Source: Rhizobacter sp. Root404
GTDB taxonomy: Bacteria > Pseudomonadota > Gammaproteobacteria > Burkholderiales > Burkholderiaceae_C
Reading direction: 5' to 3'
DNA length: 64,000 bases
NCBI RefSeq assembly: GCF_001425865.1
Contig: NZ_LMDS01000001.1
Span: forward strand, 248,001 to 312,000
The position numbers and the translations under genes are program-made. The notes beneath the pieces are model-generated. The model was not told the origin of the DNA, ran no database searches, and was given only the letters and a program-made list of their open reading frames with translations. Positions 21,661 through 30,747 of this stretch are shown here, piece after piece; positions within the stretch are counted from its first letter, which is position 1, and every line of letters starts with the position of its first letter.

Positions 21661-23240
21661 TCCACCTCAGCGGCATGGACGCCTCGTTCCTGCACCTCGA
21701 AACGCCCGAGATGCCGATGCACGTCGGCAGCCTGCAGATTGCCGACCTCCCCGAGGGCTACGCCGGCGACTACTACGAAGATGTGAAGCGCTGGATGGCC
21801 ACGCGCATGCATCTCGCCTCGGTGTTCCAGCGCAAGCTCGCGCTGATGCCGTTCGATCTCGCGAACCCGGTCTGGGTCGACGACGAGGACGTCGACCTCG
21901 ATTACCACGTGCGCCACGTGATCCTGCCGCGGCCCGGCACGATGGAGCAGCTCGAGAAGTACGTCGCGCGCCTGCATTCGAGCCTGCTCGACCGCAGCCG
22001 GCCGCTGTGGGAGATCTACGTGATCGAAGGCCTGAACACCGGCCAGGTCGCGATCTACAACAAGATGCACCACGCGGCGATCGACGGCCAGGCCGGCGTC
22101 GCGATCGCCAAGGCGCTGCTCAGCGGCTCGGCCACGCCGCCGCCGACCAAGCCGCCGCGCCAGCGTCCGCGCACCAACCGCTACCAGCTCGGCGTGGCCG
22201 AGCTGGCCGGTGCGGCGGTCAGCAACGCGGTCACGCAGTACATCAAGCTGTTCAAGTCGCTGCCGGCGATGGGGCGGGCGCTGCGGGCGGTCGTCTACCC
22301 CGTCTCCGAGGTCGACGGCAAGCGGCACCTGAGCCTGCCCGAGGGCTTCCAGCTCGGGCCGAAGACGCCGCTGAACGTCGCGATCACCAACCAGCGTTCG
22401 TTCGCGGCGCGTTCGATCTCGCTGGCCGAGGTCAAGGCGATGGCCAAGCGCAGCGGTGCGAGCCTGAACGACATCGTGATGGCGACCTGCGCCGGCGCGC
22501 TCAAGCGCTACCTCGCGGACTACGACGTGACGCCCGACAAGCCGCTGATCGCCGGCGTGCCGGTCTCGTTGCGCGAAGCCGGCAACACCGACCCGAACAA
22601 CCAGGTGTCGATGATGCTGGTGAGCCTGGCCACGCACCTCGCCGATCCGATCGAGCGACTGATGGCGATCAACGCGTCGGCCAACCTGGGCAAGAAGTTG
22701 CAAGGCAGCGTGAAGGGCGCGATGCCGACCGACTTCCCGTCGCTCGGCGTGCCGTGGATCATGACCGGGCTGGTCTCGCTGTATGGCCGCTCGCGGCTCG
22801 CGAACCGGCTGCCGCCGGTGGCGAACGTCGCGATCTCGAACGTGCCGGGGCCGCAGTTTCCGTTGTACTTCGCCGGCGCGAAGCTCGCGAACTTCTTCCC
22901 GGTCTCGATCCCCGGCCACGGCATCGCGCTGAACATCACGGTGCAGAGCTACAACGGGCTGCTCGAGGTCGGGCTGACGGCATGCCGGCGTGCGCTGCCG
23001 GACGTGGCCGACCTGGCGGACTACATCGTCGAGGAGCACAAGAAGCTCCGCGCGGCCATCGAGGCGCTCGACGTGGCGGCCGAGGCGACGCCGCGGGCGG
23101 CGGACCCCGAGCCGGCACCGACGGCGAAGAAGCGACCGACGGCGAAAAAGCCGGCGATGACGCGACGCCGTGCCGTGGTGCCGCCAATCGGCGTCGCCCG
23201 CAAGCGCAGCGCCAAGAGCGCTTCCGCTGCGGCGCGCTGA
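21657..23240 (+). CDS. Wax ester synthase / diacylglycerol acyltransferase (WS/DGAT)
   Basis: A 527-residue bifunctional acyltransferase that makes wax esters or triacylglycerol from acyl-CoA. The catalytic HHAAIDG (HHxxxDG) is near residue 137, and a second conserved region, NVPGPQFPLYFAG, is in the C-terminal half. After residue 480 comes a low-complexity basic tail rich in Lys, Ala, Pro and Arg (for example TAKKRPTAKKPAMTRRR), not part of the enzyme core. ATGA overlap with the acyl-CoA ligase means direct coupling to substrate activation. Confidence 0.9.
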   Translation: MIHLSGMDASFLHLETPEMPMHVGSLQIADLPEGYAGDYYEDVKRWMATRMHLASVFQRKLALMPFDLANPVWVDDEDVDLDYHVRHVILPRPGTMEQLEKYVARLHSSLLDRSRPLWEIYVIEGLNTGQVAIYNKMHHAAIDGQAGVAIAKALLSGSATPPPTKPPRQRPRTNRYQLGVAELAGAAVSNAVTQYIKLFKSLPAMGRALRAVVYPVSEVDGKRHLSLPEGFQLGPKTPLNVAITNQRSFAARSISLAEVKAMAKRSGASLNDIVMATCAGALKRYLADYDVTPDKPLIAGVPVSLREAGNTDPNNQVSMMLVSLATHLADPIERLMAINASANLGKKLQGSVKGAMPTDFPSLGVPWIMTGLVSLYGRSRLANRLPPVANVAISNVPGPQFPLYFAGAKLANFFPVSIPGHGIALNITVQSYNGLLEVGLTACRRALPDVADLADYIVEEHKKLRAAIEALDVAAEATPRAADPEPAPTAKKRPTAKKPAMTRRRAVVPPIGVARKRSAKSASAAAR

Positions 23241-23271
23241 CCTCACACCGTACTCACCACCGAGGGCTCGC

Positions 23272-23970
23272 ATGGTCACCGCAAAGCGCACACCCGCGAA
23301 GAAGACCCCGTCGACCCGCTCGAAGCTTCCGGCGGCGAAGCGCCCGGTGAGCGACGCGGTGATCGTCGCGCCGCCGGATCAAAAGAGCCTGATGACGCTG
23401 GCCCGCGACCTGCGTTCGTGGACCGACTTCGTGCTCGGCATCGCCAACACGGCTGCCGACCTGTCGTTCCGGGTCGCCAGTTCGCGGCTGACCAAGCCCT
23501 CGCACAAGGCCGCGGTGGAAAAGGCCGGCGGGCTGTTCCGCGACCTGCGCGAGAGCGCCGGGCTGACGCTGGGCGACCTCGGCCAGGCGATCAACCTGAA
23601 GGACACCTCGCTGCTGGAGCAGGTGGAGGGCGGCAAGGTCGGGCTGCCGTTCGAGATCATCCTGCGGCTGGCCGGCGTGCTCGGTCGCAACGACCCGATC
23701 CCGGTCGCGATGAAGCTGACCCGCACCTACAACCCCAAGCTGTGGGCCACGCTCGAGAGCCTCGGAATCGGCAAGCTGGCCGTGCAGGCCGGGCGCGAGC
23801 GCGAGTTCGCCAACCTTTACCGCGCCAGCGACGCGGCGCGGCAGTTGAACGACGAGGAGTTCGCCGCCGCGTTGAAGTTCGTGCGCGCGTCGTTCGAGGC
23901 AGCGCTGGTGTTTCGCGGCGAGACGGTGAAGGCCGGCAAGACCAGGGTCAGCCCGCCCGACGCCACGTGA
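23272..23970 (+). CDS. Helix-turn-helix (XRE-like) protein with basic N-terminus
   Basis: A 232-residue protein. The first 30 residues are a Lys/Ala/Pro-rich basic stretch (TAKRTPAKKTPSTRSKLP), and residues about 85-150 hold an XRE-type helix-turn-helix (FRDLRESAGLTLGDLGQAI, TSLLEQVEGGKVGLPFEIILR). The remainder is helical. Its position 31 bases after the wax ester synthase suggests a role in the same lipid-storage unit. The 3' end overlaps the convergent DUF938 gene by 23 bases. Confidence 0.75.
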   Translation: MVTAKRTPAKKTPSTRSKLPAAKRPVSDAVIVAPPDQKSLMTLARDLRSWTDFVLGIANTAADLSFRVASSRLTKPSHKAAVEKAGGLFRDLRESAGLTLGDLGQAINLKDTSLLEQVEGGKVGLPFEIILRLAGVLGRNDPIPVAMKLTRTYNPKLWATLESLGIGKLAVQAGREREFANLYRASDAARQLNDEEFAAALKFVRASFEAALVFRGETVKAGKTRVSPPDAT

Positions 23971-24544
23971 CACAGCGGTTGTTGGCCGGCATCGCACGAT
24001 CGTCGATCAGCGCGAAGCCGGCGGCTCGCGCGAGCGCGTCGACGGCCTCGATGTCGCGGATGCCGCGCTTCGGATCCGCCTGGCGCAGCACGGCGTCGAA
24101 CGCCGCATTGCTGGCGCTCGTGAAGGCGCCCGCGATGTTGAAGGGTCCGTAGACCGTCAGCAGGGCGTTCGCGTCCAGCATCGCCGGCAGCAGGGCGAAC
24201 AGATCCTGGACCTCGGTCCAGCCCATGATGTGCAGCGTGTTGGCGCTGAAGGCCGCGTCGTAGCGGCCCGCGGGCGGCACCTCGTTGACGTCGAACGTGA
24301 GCGGGGGCGGGGTGTTCGGCAACGCCGCCTCGTCGAGCCATTGGCGGATACCCGGCAGGTGGGCCGGCACGTCGGAGGTCTGCCAGGTCAGCTGCGGCAG
24401 CGCGCGGGCGAAGTGGACGGCGTGCTGTCCGGTGCCGCTGCCGATCTCGAGCACCCGCGTGCGATCGGCGAAGTGCGTGCGCAGCACCGCGAGGATCGCG
24501 TCCTGATTGCGCTCGCAGGCGGGCGAGAAGGGTTTGTGCTGCAT
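23948..24544 (-). CDS. DUF938 SAM-dependent methyltransferase-like protein
   Basis: A 198-residue class I methyltransferase fold. MQHKPFSPACERNQDAIL is the usual family N-terminus, the SAM-binding motif VLEIGSGTGQHAVHFA follows, and NTLHIMGW and the YGPFN segment are conserved. The substrate is unknown. It converges with and overlaps the HTH gene by 23 bases and diverges from the HAD hydrolase gene. Confidence 0.85.
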   Translation of the reverse strand: MQHKPFSPACERNQDAILAVLRTHFADRTRVLEIGSGTGQHAVHFARALPQLTWQTSDVPAHLPGIRQWLDEAALPNTPPPLTFDVNEVPPAGRYDAAFSANTLHIMGWTEVQDLFALLPAMLDANALLTVYGPFNIAGAFTSASNAAFDAVLRQADPKRGIRDIEAVDALARAAGFALIDDRAMPANNRCVTWRRAG

Positions 24545-24604
24545 CGTCCGATTGTCGTCCTGCGGGTGACAGCGCGGTGGCGCGGGTCTCGCTACAGTCG
24601 GGGG

Positions 24605-25207
24605 ATGGCTTCCCGACCCTTGATTGCGCTCGACTGCGATGGCGTGCTGCTCGACTTCCAGCTCGGCTACGCCTCGGCCTGGGAGCGCGCGTTCGGCATG
24701 CGACCGACGGACCGCGACCCACACGCCTACTGGCCGATCGACCGCTGGGCGGTCGACCGCCTGACGCCCGAACGCAGGCCGATTTTCCGGGCGGCATTCG
24801 ACGAGCATTTCTGGACCACGATGCCGCCGATCGACGGCGCGCTCGACGCCTGCCATCGACTGCATGACGCCGGCTTCGAGCTGATTTGCGTCTCGGCGCT
24901 CGACCTGGAATTCGAGGCCGCCCGGCTTCGCAATCTGCGCAATCTCGGCTTTCCGATCGAGCGGGTGATCGCGACCGGCAACCACGAGGGCGAACGCAGC
25001 CCGAAGGCCGATGCGATCGAGATGCTGAACCCGCTCGCGTTCGTCGACGACTACATCCTCTACATGCGCGGCCTGCCCGCGCATGTGCACACCGCGCTGG
25101 TGCTGCGCGCGCCGAACGGCAGCCCGAACGTGGGACCGGACCTCAAGTGGGCGAAGTCGACGCACAAGGATCTGGCCGGGTTCGCCGACCACTGGCTGAG
25201 CCGCTGA
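24605..25207 (+). CDS. HAD family hydrolase
   Basis: A 200-residue haloacid-dehalogenase superfamily phosphatase. Motif I is ALDCDGVLLDF (nucleophile Asp), motif II is VSALD, and the acidic motif is LAFVDDYI after a KADAIE lysine. The cap is small. Substrate unknown. TACAGT six bases before the ATG is a possible -10 box, which would make the mRNA nearly leaderless. Confidence 0.8.
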   Translation: MASRPLIALDCDGVLLDFQLGYASAWERAFGMRPTDRDPHAYWPIDRWAVDRLTPERRPIFRAAFDEHFWTTMPPIDGALDACHRLHDAGFELICVSALDLEFEAARLRNLRNLGFPIERVIATGNHEGERSPKADAIEMLNPLAFVDDYILYMRGLPAHVHTALVLRAPNGSPNVGPDLKWAKSTHKDLAGFADHWLSR

Positions 25208-25219
25208 GCCGCAGGCGGG

Positions 25220-25444
25220 CTAATGCGGCAACGGGTCGGGTCGGCCAGTGCCGGGCTCGGGCGCGTCGGCGTCCGGCTCCGGATCAGCCGGCACGGCAAA
25301 GGCTTCGCTCGCCCATGCACCGAAATCGTTGTTCTTGCAGCGTGCGCTGCAGAACGGGCGATACGGGTTGTCGGCGGCGTACACGCTCGGCCCGCCACAC
25401 CCCGGGCAGCGGATCGTCCGCGCTCCGACGGTCCCCGCGCTCAT
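25220..25444 (-). CDS. yacG: DNA gyrase inhibitor / zinc protein YacG
   Basis: A 74-residue zinc-binding protein. The four zinc ligands are CPGC near residue 13 and CSARC near residue 33 (C-x2-C, C-x3-C). The usual PFCSxRC and a DFGAWASEAF helix are present, followed by a Pro/Asp-rich tail. YacG binds GyrB and inhibits gyrase in vitro. It shares an ATGA overlap with zapD and is last in the pil-coaE-zapD-yacG group. Confidence 0.93.
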   Translation of the reverse strand: MSAGTVGARTIRCPGCGGPSVYAADNPYRPFCSARCKNNDFGAWASEAFAVPADPEPDADAPEPGTGRPDPLPH

Positions 25445-26196
25445 GAACAGAGCGTCAACTCGAAGTTGGCGTCTTCCAGGCTGGGTTTGAGGCGGCCCTC
25501 GGCGTCCTGCCGCATCAGGCGCACCGAGACCATCAGGCGGTGGCCGCTGATCTCGGGAACGATGTCTTCGGGCACGTCGAGGCGCACCCGCATCAACTGG
25601 TAGACACGGCCCTGCGGCAGGCTCTGCTGGTACTGGCCGGCTGGCGCGGCGACCTTGTGCGGCGTGCCGGAATCGCGCAGCAGCCCGAGCAGCACCTGCA
25701 GCGCCTCGGCCAGCGGCATCAGCGAGGCGACCCACTGCATCAGGTCGGCGCGGCGACGCTGCGGCTCGAGCTTCTGCCAGGCGTAATACGCCGGCAGGTC
25801 GAACTCGCAGGTGCCGCCCGGGATGCTGATGCGACTGCGGATGCTCATCAGCCACTCGTTGCTGTTCAGCGCCGCGCCGGCCTTGCCCTGGACCTCGTTG
25901 AGGCCATTGAACGCGTGGTCGATCTTGGCAACCACGTCATCGAGCGCGGCCTCGGAAATCGACGGATTGCCGCGGTAGCTGTTGAACTGCTGCTTGTGCT
26001 TGTCGAGTTCCTTCAGCAGGTCGGATTTCAGGTCGGCGCGGGACGACACGTCCAGGATCTCGAACAGCGTCGCGAGCGCGTAGTGGTGATCGACCGGAGC
26101 CTCGCGCGCGATCAACTGGCCGAGCCGGTCGAACAGGTGCTCGAGGCGCAGCATCGTGCGGATGCCTTCGTTGAACGGGTATTCGTAAAGGATCAC
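25441..26196 (-). CDS. zapD: Cell division protein ZapD
   Basis: A 251-residue FtsZ-bundling protein. The GTG start gives MILYEYPFNEGIRTMLRLEHLF, the standard ZapD N-terminus; the frame extends further upstream but without family similarity. The C-terminal beta domain includes EISGHRLMVSVRLM. It promotes Z-ring assembly at mid-cell. Position between coaE and yacG is the classical proteobacterial order. Confidence 0.93.
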   Translation of the reverse strand: MILYEYPFNEGIRTMLRLEHLFDRLGQLIAREAPVDHHYALATLFEILDVSSRADLKSDLLKELDKHKQQFNSYRGNPSISEAALDDVVAKIDHAFNGLNEVQGKAGAALNSNEWLMSIRSRISIPGGTCEFDLPAYYAWQKLEPQRRRADLMQWVASLMPLAEALQVLLGLLRDSGTPHKVAAPAGQYQQSLPQGRVYQLMRVRLDVPEDIVPEISGHRLMVSVRLMRQDAEGRLKPSLEDANFELTLCS

Positions 26197-26275
26197 TGTG
26201 GGGGTCCTGAACAGGCGAAGCGGGACCTGTCGAGGCGCGATTGTTCCACAGTGACGCGTGGGCGCCACACGAGAC

Positions 26276-26902
26276 TCACTGCGATGGTCGGGTCCAGCAC
26301 GCCCACAGTGCGCTCACCTGGCGCTCGAGTTCTTCCAGCGTGATGCCGTCGTTGAACACCACCGCATCTGCACAGGCACGCCGGCGCGCGCGCGGAGCCT
26401 GCTGGTCGACGACTGCCTGCGCTGCCGCAGGCGTCCAGCCCGAGCGCGCGACCACGCGTTCGACCTGCGTGCGTTCGGCACAGTCGACCACGAGCACCTT
26501 GTCGACGCGGGCCCGCCAGCGGCCCGACTCGACCAACAGCGGCACGTCGAAGACGATGGCTGTCGCGGCCGCCGTCGCGGCCTGGCGTTCGGTCTCCAGC
26601 CCGATCATCGGGTGCAGGATGGCCTCGAGCGCGCGCTTCTTCAGCGGATCCGCGAAAACGATCTCGCGCATGCGGTGGCGGTCGAGCGCGCCGTTGGCGT
26701 CGATGAGGTCCGCGCCGAACGCCGCAGCGATGGCCGTGATGGCCGCGCCACCGGGCAGGGTGAGCTGGCGGGCGATCAGGTCGGTGTCGACGACGACCGC
26801 GCCGTGTGCCGCCAGCCGCCGCGCCACCGTGCTCTTGCCGCTGCCGATCCCGCCCGTCAGGCCGATCTGCAGCCGGCCCGGCGTCAGACCGGCGGCATCC
26901 AC
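26276..26902 (-). CDS. coaE: Dephospho-CoA kinase CoaE
   Basis: A 208-residue P-loop kinase that makes CoA from dephospho-CoA and ATP. The Walker A GLTGGIGSGKS is at residues 14-24 from the GTG chosen, with DTDLIARQLT and a conserved VPLLVESG segment downstream. The GTG start overlaps the end of pilD by 19 bases; no ATG occurs close to the P-loop, so GTG or another alternative start must be used. Confidence 0.9.
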   Translation of the reverse strand: MDAAGLTPGRLQIGLTGGIGSGKSTVARRLAAHGAVVVDTDLIARQLTLPGGAAITAIAAAFGADLIDANGALDRHRMREIVFADPLKKRALEAILHPMIGLETERQAATAAATAIVFDVPLLVESGRWRARVDKVLVVDCAERTQVERVVARSGWTPAAAQAVVDQQAPRARRRACADAVVFNDGITLEELERQVSALWACWTRPSQ

Positions 26903-27738
26903 AGGCGGGAAAGCTGCTCGCCGAAGAACAGCGCCGCCACGCCTCCGCCGGCGAGGTAGGGGCCGAACGGGATCGGCACGTCGCGGTCGTGGCGTCGGAA
27001 GACGATCAGCGCGATGCCGACGATCGCGCCGACCGCGGACGACAGCAGGATGATCGAAGGGATCGCCTGCCAGCCCATCCACGCGCCGAGTGCGGCGAGC
27101 AGCTTGAAGTCACCGGCGCCCATGCCTTCCTTGCCCCGGATCAGGCGGTAGGCGTGGAATACGAACCACAACGACAGGTAGCCGATCACCGCGCCCGCAA
27201 CCGAGGCGCTCAGCGTGACGGGAATCCAGCCGAGCGCTGCCGAAACGATGCCGACCCACATCAGCGGCAGCGTCAGGTCATCGGGCAGGAAGCTGGTGTC
27301 CAGATCGATGAAGGCGAGCGCGACCAATGTGGCGGCAAACCCGCACCACAGCAGCACGGTGGGTTGCGCGCCGAAGTGCACGCCGCAGGCGGCGAACAGC
27401 AAACCCGTCAGGATCTCGATCGCCGGGTAGCGCATCGAGATCGGTGCCTTGCAGGCGGAACACTTGCCGCGCAACGAGAGGTAGCTGACGACCGGGATGT
27501 TCTCGTACCAGCGGATCTGGTGCCCGCACGACGGGCAGCGGGAGCGCGGTGTCGAGAGCGTGATCTCGGGCGTGGGCTCGATCGTCACCCCGAGCAGTTC
27601 GGCGCTCTCCATGCGCCAGCCGCGCTCCATCATCAACGGCATGCGGTGGATCACGACATTCAGGAAGCTGCCGATCAACAGGCCGAGCACGGCCAGCGTG
27701 AGCGGCGACAGCAGCGCGCCGACGAGTTGCGGGTCCAA
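26884..27738 (-). CDS. pilD: Prepilin peptidase / N-methyltransferase PilD
   Basis: A 284-residue inner-membrane protein that cuts and N-methylates type IV prepilins (peptidase family A24). It has the N-terminal methyltransferase-associated tetracysteine (CPSCGH and CSACKA), the two aspartates of the peptidase active site in FIDLDTSFLPDD and GMGAGDFKLL, and about eight hydrophobic segments. No ATG is near the conserved start, so the TTG two bases after the pilC stop is used (MDPQLVGALLSP). It is an operon with pilB and pilC. Confidence 0.93.
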   Translation of the reverse strand: MDPQLVGALLSPLTLAVLGLLIGSFLNVVIHRMPLMMERGWRMESAELLGVTIEPTPEITLSTPRSRCPSCGHQIRWYENIPVVSYLSLRGKCSACKAPISMRYPAIEILTGLLFAACGVHFGAQPTVLLWCGFAATLVALAFIDLDTSFLPDDLTLPLMWVGIVSAALGWIPVTLSASVAGAVIGYLSLWFVFHAYRLIRGKEGMGAGDFKLLAALGAWMGWQAIPSIILLSSAVGAIVGIALIVFRRHDRDVPIPFGPYLAGGGVAALFFGEQLSRLWMPPV

Positions 27739-27740
27739 GA

Positions 27741-28961
27741 TCAGACGACTTGGCCGAGTTTGAAAATTGGCAGGTACATCGAGACGACGATGCCGCCGAC
27801 CAGCACGCCGAGAATCACGATGATGAACGGCTCCATCAGGCTGGACAGGCCTTTGACGGCCTCGTCGATCTCGTCTTCGTAGAACTCCGCGGCCTTGCCG
27901 AGCATCTGGTCCAGCGAGCCCGACTCCTCGCCGATCGCGCACATCTGCAGCACCATCGTCGGAAACACGCCAGTCGTCTGCATGGAGGTGGTCAACGCCG
28001 AGCCTGTGGACACATCCTTCTGGATCTGTTCGGTGGCTTCGGCGTAGACCGCGTTGCCGGAGGCACCGCCGACCGAGTCGAGCGCTTCGACCAGCGGAAC
28101 GCCGGCGGCGAACATCGTCGACAGCGTGCGCGTCCAGCGCGCGACAGCCGACTTGCGCACCAGGTCACCGAACACGGGAACGCGCAGCAGCAGCCGGTCC
28201 ATGAACTTCTGCATCTTGATCGAGCGCTTCCATGATTGCAGGAAGAAGTAAGTGCCGCCGCCGAGGAAGCCAAAGATCAGCCACCAGTACTTGACGAAGA
28301 ATTCGGACATCGCGATCACGACCAGCGTCGGCGCTGGCAGGTCGGCGCCGAACGATGAGAACACTTCCTTGAACGCGGGGATCACGAAGATCATGATGAC
28401 CGCGAGCACGACGAAGGCCACGACGATCACCGCGATCGGGTAGATCAAGGCCGACTTGATCTTGTTCTTGATCGCCATGGTCTTTTCCTGGTAGATCGCC
28501 AGGCGATCCAGCAGTTGCTCCAGGATACCGCCGGCCTCGCCGGCCTCGACCAGGTTGCAGTAGAGCGCGTCGAAATAGAGCGGGTGCTTGCGAAACGCTG
28601 ACGACAGACTGGTGCCGGTCTCGACGTCGCTGCGGATGTCGGTCAGCAGGCGGGTCATGCGCGGGTTGGTGCTGCCGCGTGCGACGATGTCGAAGGCCTG
28701 GATCAGCGGCACGCCGGCGCGCATCATCGTGGTCAGCTGGCGCGTGAAGATCGCGATGTCCTTTTGCTTGATCGCCTTGCCGCCGTTCAGGCGGCGCTTC
28801 TTCACCTTGTTGACGAGGATGCCCTGGCGGCGCAGGCTGGCGCCGACCACGGCCTCGCCGCCCGCGCGCATCTCGCCGCGAACGACTTTGCCGTTCTTGT
28901 CCCGGCCTTCCCATTCGAAGACCAGTTCCTTGATGTTTTTCGCGGCCGCTGCAGTCGCCAT
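27741..28961 (-). CDS. pilC: Type IV pilus inner-membrane platform protein PilC
   Basis: A 406-residue GspF/PilC-family protein. Two tandem T2SSF domains (about residues 70-190 and 275-395) and three transmembrane segments form the motor platform under the pilus. It begins MATAAAAKNIKELVFEWEGRDKNGK. It is located 52 bases after pilB and two bases before pilD. Confidence 0.95.
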   Translation of the reverse strand: MATAAAAKNIKELVFEWEGRDKNGKVVRGEMRAGGEAVVGASLRRQGILVNKVKKRRLNGGKAIKQKDIAIFTRQLTTMMRAGVPLIQAFDIVARGSTNPRMTRLLTDIRSDVETGTSLSSAFRKHPLYFDALYCNLVEAGEAGGILEQLLDRLAIYQEKTMAIKNKIKSALIYPIAVIVVAFVVLAVIMIFVIPAFKEVFSSFGADLPAPTLVVIAMSEFFVKYWWLIFGFLGGGTYFFLQSWKRSIKMQKFMDRLLLRVPVFGDLVRKSAVARWTRTLSTMFAAGVPLVEALDSVGGASGNAVYAEATEQIQKDVSTGSALTTSMQTTGVFPTMVLQMCAIGEESGSLDQMLGKAAEFYEDEIDEAVKGLSSLMEPFIIVILGVLVGGIVVSMYLPIFKLGQVV

Positions 28962-29013
28962 ATGAACTTCGAGGAGTGTCCTCCCCGTCCCTTCGATGTG
29001 TTGGTATGGAGGC

Positions 29014-30747
29014 CTACTCGTTCGTCACCGAGATCACTTCCTCGAGTGTCGTGACGCCTGCTCGCACCTTGACCAGACCCGACTGGCGCAGGTCCCGTAC
29101 GCTCTCGCGCTGGGCCTGCGTCGCGATGTCCATCGAAGTGCCTTCGTTCAGGATGATCTTCTGAATCTCGTCGGTGATCGGCATCACCTGGTAGATGCCG
29201 ACCCGGCCCTTGTAGCCATTGGTGCATGCCGAGCAGCCGACGGCGCGGAACGGCTTCCACGTGCCGTCGAGGTCATGGTCGGCGAAGCCGGCCTTGAGCA
29301 TCGCCTCGCGCGGGTAGTCGGCGGGTGTCTTGCAGGTCTCGCACAGCTTGCGCGCCAGCCGCTGCGCGGTGATCAACAGCACGCTGGAGGCGATATTGAA
29401 CGGCGCGACGCCCATGTTCAGCAGGCGGGTCAGCGTGGTCGGCGCGTCGTTCGTGTGCAGCGTCGACATCACCATGTGGCCGGTCTGGGCGGCCTTGATC
29501 GCGATGTCGGCCGTTTCGAGGTCGCGGATCTCGCCAACCATGATGATGTCCGGATCCTGGCGCAGGAACGACTTCAGCGCGGCCGAGAAAGTCAGCCCCG
29601 CCTTGTCGTTGACGTTGACCTGGTTCACGCCGGGCAGATTGATTTCCGCCGGGTCCTCAACGGTCGAGATGTTGACGCCCGGCTGATTCAGGATATTGAG
29701 GCACGTGTACAACGACACGGTCTTGCCGCTGCCCGTCGGGCCGGTCACCAGCACCATGCCGTACGGGCGCTGGATGATCTTGAGCAGCCGGTCCTTCTCG
29801 ATCTTCTCGTAGCCGAGCGCCTCGATGCCGACCTTGGCGCTGCTCGGATCGAGGATCCGGATCACGATCTTCTCGCCGAACAGCGTCGGCAACGTGCTGA
29901 CGCGGAAGTCGATCGCCTTGGCGCCGAACTTCAGCTTCATCCGACCATCCTGAGGGACTCGCTTCTCGGCGATGTCGAGCCTCGAGATGACCTTGATTCG
30001 CGACGACAGCTTGTCCTTGATCGCGATGGGCGGCTGCGTGATCTCGCGCAGCTCGCCGTCGATCCGGAAGCGCACGCGATAGTGGTATTCGTACGGTTCA
30101 AAGTGCAGGTCCGAGGCGCGCATGTTGATCGCGTCGATCAGCATCTTTTGCAGGAAGCGCACCACCGGGGCGTCTTCGACGTCCGAGGAGGCCTCGTTCG
30201 ATTCCTGCGGCGTGGTGACGTCGTCGGTGACATCGAATTCGAAATCCCCCGAGGACAGCGATTCGAGCGTCTCGTTGGCACTGGCGCTGCTCAAGTCGAG
30301 CATCTTCGCGAGCTTGTCGTGCTCGACGATGACCCACTCGGGTGAGAGCTGGGTGGCGAACTTGATCCGTTCGACGGCTTCCTGGTCGGTCGGGTCGGCG
30401 CCACCGATGAACAACCGGCTGCCACGCTTGCCGAGCACGACCACTTGGTACTGGGCAGCGAGCTTGCCGTCGATCACGTTGCGCGGCAGCCGCTGCGGGT
30501 CGATCGCGGACAGGTCGAGCAGCGGCAGCGCCAAGGCGGCAGACAGGGTATGCGCCAGGTCGGCCGGCGAGACCGCGCCCGCCGCGATCACCGACGCCAC
30601 GAAACTGTTGCGCTTGTCCTTCGAGCTCTTGACCAGGTCCTCGGCGACCTTTGCATTCAGCTTTCCGGCATGCACGAGCACCCGTGCCACGCCGGACAGC
30701 GCGGATTGCGGAGCTTCTGCCAAGGTGTCCACGGTTCGCTGGTTCAC
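29014..30747 (-). CDS. pilB: Type IV pilus extension ATPase PilB
   Basis: A 577-residue secretion-type ATPase driving pilus extension. The N-terminal MshEN-like domain covers roughly residues 20-150. Walker A GPTGSGKT lies near residue 335, with the Asp box, Walker B (DIIMVGEIRD) and His box following. A zinc tetracysteine is made of CETC near residue 470 and CSAC near residue 503. It is the first gene of the pilBCD-coaE-zapD-yacG unit. Confidence 0.96.
   Translation of the reverse strand: MNQRTVDTLAEAPQSALSGVARVLVHAGKLNAKVAEDLVKSSKDKRNSFVASVIAAGAVSPADLAHTLSAALALPLLDLSAIDPQRLPRNVIDGKLAAQYQVVVLGKRGSRLFIGGADPTDQEAVERIKFATQLSPEWVIVEHDKLAKMLDLSSASANETLESLSSGDFEFDVTDDVTTPQESNEASSDVEDAPVVRFLQKMLIDAINMRASDLHFEPYEYHYRVRFRIDGELREITQPPIAIKDKLSSRIKVISRLDIAEKRVPQDGRMKLKFGAKAIDFRVSTLPTLFGEKIVIRILDPSSAKVGIEALGYEKIEKDRLLKIIQRPYGMVLVTGPTGSGKTVSLYTCLNILNQPGVNISTVEDPAEINLPGVNQVNVNDKAGLTFSAALKSFLRQDPDIIMVGEIRDLETADIAIKAAQTGHMVMSTLHTNDAPTTLTRLLNMGVAPFNIASSVLLITAQRLARKLCETCKTPADYPREAMLKAGFADHDLDGTWKPFRAVGCSACTNGYKGRVGIYQVMPITDEIQKIILNEGTSMDIATQAQRESVRDLRQSGLVKVRAGVTTLEEVISVTNE

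Noticed and set aside
26806..27882. 358-codon plus-strand frame over pilD and coaE
   Set aside because: Antisense to pilD and coaE, which have complete active-site motifs.
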